Assembly: GCA_013041925.1 (NCBI GenBank)
Contig: JABDRB010000029.1
Location: 62,001 to 126,000 of the forward strand
Source of the DNA: Akkermansiaceae bacterium
Lineage (GTDB): Bacteria; Verrucomicrobiota; Verrucomicrobiia; Verrucomicrobiales; Akkermansiaceae
DNA: 64,000 nucleotides
Direction: 5' to 3'
In this document: positions 44,231-52,055 of the stretch, piece by piece
How the letters are laid out: every line of letters starts with the position of its first letter
Numbering within the stretch: position 1 is the first letter of the stretch
Notes under the pieces: model-generated
Told to the model about the DNA's origin: nothing
Database searches by the model: none
The model's input: only the letters and a program-made list of their open reading frames with translations
Program-made: the position numbers and the translations under genes

Positions 44231-45424
44231 TCAGCGATGAGCGACCAGGGTGTTTTGCGTGAGGCGGGCGATCATGAGTTCCTCGTTGGTGGGGATGACG
44301 GCTGCTTGAGCGGTGCTGGTATCTGTGGTGATGATGCCATTGGATGCACTGCCATGATCTGAGTTGCGGTTGGAGTCGATATTTAATCCGAGGTAGGAGA
44401 GGTGCCGGAGAATTTGTTGACGGGTCAGGGGGTCGTTTTCACCGATGCCTCCAGTGAAGATGAGGGTGTCGAGTCCGCCCAAGGCAACGGTGAGGCTGGC
44501 GAGTGACTTGGCAGCCCGGTAGCAGAAGATTTCGATGGCGAGCGCAGCTTCGTCTGAGCCATCACTAGCTTGCTCACGCAGTTCGCGCATGTCGTTGGAG
44601 ATATTGCTCAGTCCGAGGAGGCCTGATTGTTTATTGAGGAGGTCGGATATTTCCTGAATGGGCATATTGAGCTCTTTCCCGAAAAAAAGGAGGGCTCCTG
44701 GGTCGATGTCGCCGCTGCGCGTTCCCATGACAAGTCCTTCGAGTGGGGTCATGCCCATGGTGGTGTCGACGCTTTGGCCATTGAGGATGGCGGTTGCTGA
44801 GCAGCCGTTGCCGAGGTGGGTGCTGAGGATGCGGGACGTTTCTACGGGGAGATTGAGTTGTTGGGCGGCGGTTTGGGCGACGTAGCTATGGCTGGTGCCG
44901 TGGAATCCGTAGCGGCGCACGCCATGTTGTTGGTGATAGGAGCGGGGGATGGCGTAGAGGTAGGCGCGCTCGGGCAGTGACTGGTGGAAGGATGTGTCAA
45001 AAATGGCCACCTGCGGTGTGTCAGGGAAGATTTGTTGGGCGACGTTGACGCCGAGTAGGCCGCTTGGGTTATGGAGAGGGGCGAGGTGATTGCAGGAGGC
45101 AACACGCTCAATCACCGTGGGGGTGATGATGGTGGGGGCGGAAAAATATTCGCCGCCATGGACGATGCGGTGTCCGATGGCGTCGGGAGCGCATGTGAGG
45201 GCGCCGTGTTCTTGGAGTAAGGTGACGGCGGACCTTAGGGCTTGTTCGTGATCGGAGCCCGGGATGGGGAGGGTGAGCTCACTCTTTGAGATATTGAGTG
45301 TGAGGCTGGTGTCTGGGCTGTTGAGGCATTCGGCCAGGCCAGAGGCAAGCGGAGCGTTGCTTGAACCCTCATAGAGAGCGAAGCGTAGCGAGGACGAGCC
45401 ACTGTTGAGGACGAGGATGCGCAT
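44231..45424 (-). CDS. ackA: Acetate kinase
   Basis: AckA converts acetyl phosphate and ADP to acetate and ATP, and back. The start MRILVLNSGSSSLRFALYEG is diagnostic and gives 397 residues, the expected size. Other landmarks are GHRIVHGGEYF, FDTSFHQSLPERAYLYAIP, RYGFHGTSHSYV, HLGNGCSATAILNG, TPLEGLVMGTRSGDIDPG and FTGGIGENDPLTR. An in-frame extension to 45607 runs into the divergent nitroreductase promoter and is rejected. It precedes pta in one unit. Confidence 0.97.
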   Translation of the reverse strand: MRILVLNSGSSSLRFALYEGSSNAPLASGLAECLNSPDTSLTLNISKSELTLPIPGSDHEQALRSAVTLLQEHGALTCAPDAIGHRIVHGGEYFSAPTIITPTVIERVASCNHLAPLHNPSGLLGVNVAQQIFPDTPQVAIFDTSFHQSLPERAYLYAIPRSYHQQHGVRRYGFHGTSHSYVAQTAAQQLNLPVETSRILSTHLGNGCSATAILNGQSVDTTMGMTPLEGLVMGTRSGDIDPGALLFFGKELNMPIQEISDLLNKQSGLLGLSNISNDMRELREQASDGSDEAALAIEIFCYRAAKSLASLTVALGGLDTLIFTGGIGENDPLTRQQILRHLSYLGLNIDSNRNSDHGSASNGIITTDTSTAQAAVIPTNEELMIARLTQNTLVAHR

Positions 45425-45588
45425 ATGGAAATCGCTGACAGGATGATCTGAGGGCAGATTTATTGACAAGATGAAAGATGGAATGGGTTTGCTTATTGTC
45501 GTGCATATACTTGCGGGGGTTGTTGGGAGATTGGCGTCATCTCGGCAATCTGGCTGTTCAAATAGGATGAGGTGGGCATGCTGGCGGC

Positions 45589-46248
45589 ATGAGCGCGACA
45601 CAGCCACTTGATTTTAATGATTTGCCCGATGAGGTGATGCAGGAGCTGGGCGAAGTTATCTGCCAAGAAATGCGAAGCCGGCGAACGGTACGTGATTTTT
45701 CATCGCGGGCGATTCCTGAGCGTGTGTTGGAGGCTTGTTTGATGGCGGCGGGGACGGCGCCCAGTGGTGCTAACCTTCAGCCATGGCACTTTGCGGTGGT
45801 CAGGGGGGGAGAGATGAAAAAGCAAATCCGCGAGGCGGCCGAGCAGGAGGAGAGGGCCTTTTATGATGGGCGGGCGCCTGATGAGTGGCTGGATGTGCTG
45901 TCGCATCTCTGCACGGATGCCAGCAAGCCGTTTCTGGAGGTGGCCCCTGCGTTGATTGTTATTTTTCAGAAATCAAAAACGACAGATCACCGGGGCGTCG
46001 AGAGCAAGACGTATTACCCCAAGGAATCGGTGGGGATTGCCACGGGTTTTTTGATAGCGGCGCTGCATCGTGTTGGGTTGGCCACCCTGACCCACACGCC
46101 TTGCTCGATGAAATTTCTGAATAAATTGCTGGGGCGTCCGAGTGGTGAAAAGCCTTTTTTATTGCTGGTTGTCGGGTATCCGTCGGAGGATTGTAAGGTG
46201 CCCGTGATTGAGAAAAAGCCGATCGATGAGATTGTAAGTTTTTACTGA
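45589..46248 (+). CDS. Nitroreductase-family flavoprotein
   Basis: This 219-residue FMN-dependent oxidoreductase opens with a short extension, then MRSRRTVRDFSSRAIP, where the Arg residues bind FMN phosphate, and GTAPSGANLQPWHFAVV. The C-terminal part contains ESVGIATGFLIAALHRVGLATLTHTP and LVVGYPSED. Family members reduce nitroaromatics, quinones or enones, or dehalogenate iodotyrosine (the size and PSGANLQPW match the IYD-like branch). The electron acceptor is unknown. It is followed after 54 bases by an acyltransferase gene on the same strand. Confidence 0.9.
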   Translation: MSATQPLDFNDLPDEVMQELGEVICQEMRSRRTVRDFSSRAIPERVLEACLMAAGTAPSGANLQPWHFAVVRGGEMKKQIREAAEQEERAFYDGRAPDEWLDVLSHLCTDASKPFLEVAPALIVIFQKSKTTDHRGVESKTYYPKESVGIATGFLIAALHRVGLATLTHTPCSMKFLNKLLGRPSGEKPFLLLVVGYPSEDCKVPVIEKKPIDEIVSFY

Positions 46249-46302
46249 TAGGTGAGTCTGTGCTGTGTCGATCAATACGTAAGAGAGTATTCTTTGAACC
46301 CG

Positions 46303-47298
46303 ATGTCCCAAGAGAAAACTCGATTCTTCAATCTTGATGTGCTCAGGGTTCTTGCTGCCTTGGGGGTGTGTTTTTATCATTTCAACTGGTATGATAGGAG
46401 TGCGCTCAGTGAGTTGTTTGCCTTTGGATACCTCGGGGTGAATGTGTTTTTCTGTATTTCTGGGTATATCACGCCCCTCGTGTTGATGTGGTCAAACTTC
46501 AGCTATCGAGATACGGGGCGTTTTCTGTTAAGTCGCCTTTTTCGTCTTTACCCGGCATTTGCCATCATTGCGTTGATTGAGATTATTTTTTATGCCTGTG
46601 GGAATCCTGTGTTTGGCTACGGGCAGCATCTTGAGGATATTACGTGGTCCCGCACGTTGGCTAATTATTTGTTGTATGCTGATTTTGTGGGTGAGGCGTG
46701 GTATGTTCCGGTGTTTTGGACACTGGGTGTTGAGGCTCAGTTTGTTGTGGCGCTGTTGGTTTGTTACCCTTTGTTGGCGCACAGGAAGTCGACGGTCAGG
46801 GTGCTTGTGGTTCTGGTGTGGGCGTTGGCTCCGCTGTGTGTGGACAAGGGGGCTACGATTCTTAGTTATGGCGCGTTGTATGCGATGGGGATGGCGGTCT
46901 TTTTGAAGATGCACCGATCGTTGCCTGCCTGGCTTTTTGTGGGGCTATTAGCTTGTGCCTTTTATGGTCACTATGCCGCCGTGAGCTCACGTGCTGCATG
47001 GACGGCCATGGCGACGGCCTTGATGGTGGCCTATGTGCCGCAGATGAGTGCGAGCTGGGCTCAATGGTTGAAAATCGGGTATCTGGGTAAGCTATCCTAC
47101 TCGTTTTTCCTGATGCACATTACTTTTGGCGGTGCGGTGATGAGTCATCTCAAGTATTTTCCGCCTACTTGGCCGTACCAACTTCCCGGTGCTGTTCTTG
47201 CGACGCTGTTGGCGGGCTTTGCATCGGCCCTTTTTTACCGATGGGTTGAATCTCCCTTCCATGATTACGCACGGAAGATGAAGGCGCAGTCGGTTTAG
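46303..47298 (+). CDS. Acyltransferase 3 family membrane protein
   Basis: This 331-residue protein has about ten hydrophobic segments and begins RFFNLDVLRVLAALGVCFYH, the conserved opening of the acyltransferase-3 (OafA-like) family with its conserved Arg and His. The ATG at 46303 is chosen; a GTG at 46252 lies directly after the nitroreductase stop and would add 17 residues. Members transfer acetyl or other acyl groups to surface sugars. It converges on the YcxB-like gene, overlapping its stop by 4 bases. Confidence 0.88.
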   Translation: MSQEKTRFFNLDVLRVLAALGVCFYHFNWYDRSALSELFAFGYLGVNVFFCISGYITPLVLMWSNFSYRDTGRFLLSRLFRLYPAFAIIALIEIIFYACGNPVFGYGQHLEDITWSRTLANYLLYADFVGEAWYVPVFWTLGVEAQFVVALLVCYPLLAHRKSTVRVLVVLVWALAPLCVDKGATILSYGALYAMGMAVFLKMHRSLPAWLFVGLLACAFYGHYAAVSSRAAWTAMATALMVAYVPQMSASWAQWLKIGYLGKLSYSFFLMHITFGGAVMSHLKYFPPTWPYQLPGAVLATLLAGFASALFYRWVESPFHDYARKMKAQSV

Positions 47299-47801
47299 CG
47301 GTTGAGTGTATCCGGTGACGGATCGGCCCACTGGATGACGGATTGGAAGTCTCCAGGGGAATCAAAGGCGTCGTGGGGGATCCAGGTGTAGGATTTTTTG
47401 CCGTGGTAGAGGAGGAGGCCTCGTTTGTGGGGGACGGATTCGAGGAGGTCGCTCCACTTGAGTTTACCGTGTCGGTCCTCGCCGTTGATTTCCACGCCTT
47501 CGGTGGTGAATGTGTAGCTTACCGACTGACCGTATCCAGGGGTTTGACGCAGGTTCCGTGCGTGCATGATTTTCCAGATCATGGGTCGGAGAAGTGCAAA
47601 GGTGCCAATCATCAGCATGAGGACGGGCATCGGGTTGGGCCCGCGACTGATCAATAGAATGAGACCTGCCAGAAGGAGGGTGATGCTCAGAGCGGTCCGG
47701 ATCATCAGCCAGATACGGTAGCGATGCCACATGTGGATGCGGAAAGCTCTGAGGTGTGTGCCTTCGTCAAAAACAAGGTGCGCCTGGATGGTGTCGGGCA
47801 T
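47295..47801 (-). CDS. YcxB-like membrane protein
   Basis: This 168-residue protein has two transmembrane segments (about residues 32-70) followed by a C-terminal beta-rich domain containing YTFTTEGVEINGEDRHGKLKW and SYTWIPHDAF. These match the YcxB-like domain, a PH-like cytoplasmic fold. The family has no established function. It begins two bases after the ROK gene stop and is probably co-transcribed with it. Confidence 0.8.
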   Translation of the reverse strand: MPDTIQAHLVFDEGTHLRAFRIHMWHRYRIWLMIRTALSITLLLAGLILLISRGPNPMPVLMLMIGTFALLRPMIWKIMHARNLRQTPGYGQSVSYTFTTEGVEINGEDRHGKLKWSDLLESVPHKRGLLLYHGKKSYTWIPHDAFDSPGDFQSVIQWADPSPDTLNR

Positions 47802-47803
47802 AG

Positions 47804-49198
47804 TCAGGTGAGTGCTGGGAGAGATGCTGCGGCAACAGCCTGCCCGTGGCGTTTCATTTTTTCATCGGGCTGAGTGATGTTGATTTGCTTGGCGAGTGTG
47901 GGGAACTCGACGTTGAGCACCTCTTGGGCGGCGTCGATGATGATTTGGCCACCAGGGCCTGAGGTGGCGCGGCCCATGATGATGAGGGTTTCGATGGTAT
48001 AGAAATCAGCGTAGTGTGCGATGGCATAACCAAAGCAGGTGCCGATGGTTTGGTAGATTTTGGCGGCCCTTGGGTCGTCTGTGGCCATGGCTTTCTGCAC
48101 TTCGATGAGTTGCTCGGGGTAGGGCATATCGCCGAAGTCGAAGCCGGCGGCAGGTGCGAGTCGAGCAACCCCCTGCTGACAAAAAAACTGCACCCCGCAG
48201 CCTTGATCGCCTGACCACTCGTCGACAGGGCCGTTTTCACGATAGTCGATGGGTGCGAAGGCGAGTTCGTTGATTTGGGTGGTGACGTTGCCTTGGGGGT
48301 CGACGTAGCCGACGGCTTCGGAGGTGCCCATGGCGACGCCGAGTACGGAGTTGGTGTTCATGCTGATGGAGCCAGCCAGTGCGGTCACTTCGCCATCATT
48401 GATGACCTCGAAGGGGACCCCAGGGTATTCCTTGGCGGCGACGTTTTTAAACATCGGGCGGACGACTTCGTCGAAAACCTTCTCGTCCTTGATGCCACGG
48501 AAAAGCGAGGCGATACGGACTTCGTTGTTGATGTAGACACCCGCGGAGGATCCGCCAATGGCGTCGACGCGCGGAAGGTGATCGGCGGCAAGTTTGAGCG
48601 AATGAACAATGCCGTCGTATTGGTAGCTTGGATCTTCTTGAAAGTAGGGGTCCCATGGGACTTCTTCGGAAAAAACAACCTCGCCGTCGATGACCGCGGC
48701 GCATTTTCGGTCAGAGCCACCGAGGTCGAAGCCGATCCGGCAGCCATTGAGGTGGCGGCCGAGTGGGGCAACTGGGCTGTTTTCAGCGGGAATCTCATCT
48801 AGGGTGGTTGCGGTGACCATGATCGGCTCACCGAACATGCCATCGCCGACGATGTCCCAGTCGAAGGCACGTGCGCCTGATTCTGAGTAAATCTCAGCGA
48901 GGGCGGCGGCGAGGGCATCGTTTCCGGCGATGTGGATGTGGCTGCCCCCCTGTGCCCAGAGCATAAATTTGACCATTCGTTCGACGTATTGGACGTTGAT
49001 AGCGATGTTTTCACCTTGGTGGGAAAGGACGCGCAAGGAGCGGCGGAATACGGTGCCGTCATTGCGGGCTAGCGCGATATGCAGATCGTGTGCGCCGGGG
49101 TCGGTGGCTGTTTTTTTCTCGAATCCCCTGTTCCAGAGAACGGCTGGGACAAAGTCGGGGTCCAGAACTGGAGTGATTTTTGCATGCGTCGTGATCAT
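47804..49198 (-). CDS. ROK-family sugar kinase/regulator-like protein
   Basis: This 464-residue protein has the ROK nucleotide-binding pattern in IGFDLGGSDRKCAAVIDG (about 170-187) and the later GVAMGTSEAVGYVDPQG. The N-terminal 150 residues are an extra domain without a DNA-binding helix-turn-helix that I can see. The Zn-binding CXCGXXGCXE motif of classical glucokinase-type ROK proteins is not evident, although DQGCGVQFFCQQG lies at the corresponding place. It may be a divergent sugar kinase. The ATG at 49198 is chosen, since the in-frame extension to 49330 has no family likeness. Confidence 0.8.
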   Translation of the reverse strand: MITTHAKITPVLDPDFVPAVLWNRGFEKKTATDPGAHDLHIALARNDGTVFRRSLRVLSHQGENIAINVQYVERMVKFMLWAQGGSHIHIAGNDALAAALAEIYSESGARAFDWDIVGDGMFGEPIMVTATTLDEIPAENSPVAPLGRHLNGCRIGFDLGGSDRKCAAVIDGEVVFSEEVPWDPYFQEDPSYQYDGIVHSLKLAADHLPRVDAIGGSSAGVYINNEVRIASLFRGIKDEKVFDEVVRPMFKNVAAKEYPGVPFEVINDGEVTALAGSISMNTNSVLGVAMGTSEAVGYVDPQGNVTTQINELAFAPIDYRENGPVDEWSGDQGCGVQFFCQQGVARLAPAAGFDFGDMPYPEQLIEVQKAMATDDPRAAKIYQTIGTCFGYAIAHYADFYTIETLIIMGRATSGPGGQIIIDAAQEVLNVEFPTLAKQINITQPDEKMKRHGQAVAAASLPALT

Positions 49199-49352
49199 TA
49201 TTCTCTTTATGCGGTAAAAATGTGCTGATAGCTGGGATGGAACCTGTGCTAATAACGAGAAATTGAAAAGGGAAATCAGGCTCTGATACCGCAGAATAAG
49301 GGCGATTTTCCGACGATCCGTGGGAATCATTTTTTTTGATCAAAGATTCTTA

Positions 49353-49369
49353 TTGCAACAGAGTCTCAA
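49353..49369. promoter_or_regulatory. Fur-box-like palindrome upstream of feoAB
   Basis: TTGCAACAGAGTCTCAA has matched outer arms (TTG/CAA) and inner AC/GT pairs around three bases, resembling Fur-box variants of the TTGAGAnnnnnTCTCAA kind. It lies 84 bases before the feoA start, in the divergent gap with the ROK gene, where an iron-responsive repressor site would be expected. Confidence 0.45.
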
Positions 49370-49436
49370 TTAGGCTTTATTCATTGCAGAAGAGATGATT
49401 GCCGATATCGCCAGTGACCTGAAAGTAGACAGCGCT

Positions 49437-49646
49437 ATGACCTTGAGTAAGGCGAGTGCTGGATGTCAGCTGCGTATTCGCCAGCTGGCGGGAAGTGCCT
49501 GCCAGAGGTTGCGCGAAATTGGTTTTTGTGAGGAGTTGGAAATAAGCAAGCTCTCAGATGGCCGCAACATGATTTGTTCAGTATGCGGAACCCGCTTGGC
49601 GCTCAGCAAAAAGTTGGGTGATCAAGTTCTGGTGGAAATGGTTTAA
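49437..49646 (+). CDS. feoA: Ferrous iron transport protein FeoA
   Basis: FeoA is a small SH3-like cytoplasmic protein that supports FeoB. The ATG at 49437 gives 69 residues starting MTLSKASAGCQLRIRQL, the usual opening, followed by CQRLREIGFCEELEIS and GTRLALSKKLGDQVLVE. A longer in-frame start at 49395 (83 residues) cannot be excluded. It has more Cys than usual (four). feoB follows 25 bases downstream. Confidence 0.9.
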   Translation: MTLSKASAGCQLRIRQLAGSACQRLREIGFCEELEISKLSDGRNMICSVCGTRLALSKKLGDQVLVEMV

Positions 49647-49671
49647 CTTAACCTTATTCGACTCTGATCCC

Positions 49672-51759
49672 ATGGAAATCATCGCTCTGGTTGGTAATCC
49701 TAATAGTGGAAAAACGACCTTGTTTAACGCCCTGACTGGGGCGAATCAAAAAACAGGGAATTACCCAGGTGTCACCGTATCCCGTGTCTCGGGCGTATTG
49801 CGCACGCCTCATGGAAACAAGTTTGAATTATTGGACTTGCCGGGGTGTTATTCGTTAACGCCCAAAGCACCGGATGAACGGATCACGCGTGATGTGTTGT
49901 TAGGTGATCAGCAGGGGAGTGAGTTGCCCTCAGCGGTTGTCTGTGTGGTGGATGCGTCGAATCTTGAACGTCATCTTTATCTGGTCTTGCAGGTCATTGA
50001 TCTAGGGTTGCCGGTGGTAGTCGCATTAAATAAAGTGGATTTGGCTGAGAAGTTAGGTTTGCGTATTAATGTGGAGCTTCTCTCTGAGGAGTTGGGACTG
50101 CCGGTGGTGCCATGCCAGGCGAACCGGGGGAAGGGCGTGCTGGATCTGAAGCATGCAATGAGGCATCCGCTGCCCCACCCATCTCGGCGCAAGTGGCAGG
50201 CGAGTAAACAAACGGAATCGGCCATTCATGATCTGACCGCGAAGCTGGAGAGTGAAGGCATGCAGAAGCCATCAGCTCATGCCGTGCACCTGTTGGCTGA
50301 CGCTGGATATCGAGGCGAGGATCAACCGGCGCTTGACCCGAGTATCCAGTCGTTAGCCGTGGATCTTGCTTCGGTGTGTGCCCGCGAGGGTGTATCGACA
50401 GAGGAGGAGATTTCCCAAGCACGGACACAGTGGGTGCAGTCGATCTGCAAGGTGGCGGCACGCCGACAGGGCGTGGACGCGCAGGCTGGAGGACTTACGA
50501 CCAGTGACAAGATCGATCAGGTGCTGCTTCATCCGGTGTGGGGTTGGGCTTTTTTTGTGGGGCTGATGTTTGTTGTTTTCTGGTCGATATTCAGTTTGTC
50601 GGAGTATCCGATGGGCTGGGTGGAGATGGGCATAGACGCCTTGAAACAAGGAGTTTCTACGTTGATGCCGGATGGGGATGTCAAGGATTTGGTGAACGAT
50701 GGAGTGATTGGCGGGGTCGGGAGTGTGGTGATTTTTTTGCCGCAGATTTTGTTGCTGTTGTTTTTTATCGGGCTGATGGAGACCACTGGGTATATGGCGC
50801 GGGCTGCGCTGTTGATGGATGGGGTGATGAGTAAGGTGGGTTTGAGCGGTCGGGCATTTTTGCCATTGCTGAGTTCCTACGCGTGCGCCATTCCTGGGAT
50901 TATGGCGACGCGGAGCATGGATAGTGCGAAGCAGCGCCTGTTGACTATTTTGATTGCGCCATGGATGAGTTGTACGGCGAGGCTACCTGTGTATTCTTTA
51001 TTGATTGGAATGTTGTTAGCGGGTTATGGGGCGGCGGTTCAAGCTCTTGTTCTAGGGGGGATTTATGGATTAGGCACGGTGAGTGCGCTGTTTGCCGCCT
51101 GGCTACTTGCACCCAAGGTGAAAGGGGAAGAGGAGGTGTCCCACTTCCTGATGGAGCTTCCCTCCTACAGCAAGCCGGATGTCTCATTTATTGTTCGGCA
51201 TTTGGTCGAGCGAGCGTGGTCGTTTTTACGGAAAGCGGGAACCGTGATTTTGGGCCTTTGTATTTTGTTGTGGGCATTGGAGACGTATCCGAAGCCAAAA
51301 GAAGGATCGCCTGCGGCGGATGATCCAGCTTTGGCGTTGGAGCAGAGTTACATGGGGCGCATGGGGCATGCCATTGAGCCCTTGGTGAAGCCACTGGGTT
51401 ATGACTGGCGGACCGGGACAGCGCTGGTTGCCGCCTTTGCTGCGCGTGAGGTCTTTAATGCCAATCTGGCGATTTCTTACTCGGTGGAAGAAGCCGATGA
51501 CGAAGACAAATTTCTGGAACAACTGCGAGGCAAGCTGGCGAAGGCAACGTGGCCAGATGGTCGTAAGGTTTACACACCTTTGACGACGATGAGTCTGTTA
51601 GTTTTCTTTGTTTATGCGCTTCAGTGTTTGCCGACGACGGTGGTGGTGCGGCGTGAGACGGGATCGTGGAAATGGGCCATCGGTCAGTTGGTGGGTATGA
51701 CGGCCGTCGCGTGGCTGGCCGCCTTCACGGTTTACCAAGTCGGGAGTTTATTGAGCTGA
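49672..51759 (+). CDS. feoB: Ferrous iron transporter FeoB
   Basis: FeoB imports Fe(II) across the inner membrane. The ATG at 49672 gives 695 residues. The N-terminal G domain shows GNPNSGKTTLFNALTG (G1), the switch region with NYPGVTVS, DLPGCYSL (G3) and NKVD (G4). The transmembrane part contains the two Gate motifs (FLPLLSSYACAIPGIMATR, FAAREVFNANLAISY) and about eight to ten membrane segments. It is the core of a feoA-feoB-small Cys-rich gene set. Confidence 0.97.
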   Translation: MEIIALVGNPNSGKTTLFNALTGANQKTGNYPGVTVSRVSGVLRTPHGNKFELLDLPGCYSLTPKAPDERITRDVLLGDQQGSELPSAVVCVVDASNLERHLYLVLQVIDLGLPVVVALNKVDLAEKLGLRINVELLSEELGLPVVPCQANRGKGVLDLKHAMRHPLPHPSRRKWQASKQTESAIHDLTAKLESEGMQKPSAHAVHLLADAGYRGEDQPALDPSIQSLAVDLASVCAREGVSTEEEISQARTQWVQSICKVAARRQGVDAQAGGLTTSDKIDQVLLHPVWGWAFFVGLMFVVFWSIFSLSEYPMGWVEMGIDALKQGVSTLMPDGDVKDLVNDGVIGGVGSVVIFLPQILLLLFFIGLMETTGYMARAALLMDGVMSKVGLSGRAFLPLLSSYACAIPGIMATRSMDSAKQRLLTILIAPWMSCTARLPVYSLLIGMLLAGYGAAVQALVLGGIYGLGTVSALFAAWLLAPKVKGEEEVSHFLMELPSYSKPDVSFIVRHLVERAWSFLRKAGTVILGLCILLWALETYPKPKEGSPAADDPALALEQSYMGRMGHAIEPLVKPLGYDWRTGTALVAAFAAREVFNANLAISYSVEEADDEDKFLEQLRGKLAKATWPDGRKVYTPLTTMSLLVFFVYALQCLPTTVVVRRETGSWKWAIGQLVGMTAVAWLAAFTVYQVGSLLS

Positions 51760-51797
51760 CCGGCTATCTATTATTTCAATCCGCGCTATACTGAGAC

Positions 51798-51971
51798 ATG
51801 GACTGGACGAATTGGCAGACTTATGCAGCGCCTGGGATCGTATTGATCACCGTGTTGGTGTTTGTGCGTAGGTGGTTGAAGGCGCGTGAGTCGGGCTGTT
51901 GTCACGGCCGCTGTGGCTGCGCAGTATCGAAGCGCGAGAAGAAGCAACGCGTTAAGGAATCTGGTTTATAG
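51798..51971 (+). CDS. FeoB-associated Cys-rich membrane protein
   Basis: This 57-residue protein encodes one transmembrane helix (about residues 11-24, PGIVLITVLVFVRRW), then ESGCCHGRCGCAVSK with four Cys, and a basic tail. Size, topology, Cys pattern and its place 38 bases after feoB match the FeoB-associated Cys-rich membrane protein family. It may assist or bind iron during transport, which is not established. It completes the iron uptake locus. Confidence 0.85.
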   Translation: MDWTNWQTYAAPGIVLITVLVFVRRWLKARESGCCHGRCGCAVSKREKKQRVKESGL

Positions 51972-52055
51972 CATCCATCGATAGTCTACTTCAGGTCAAC
52001 TCGAACCTATGGTCGTCATTTATTGAAAGAGTTGTGCCGCGTGTGACGTTGTAAA

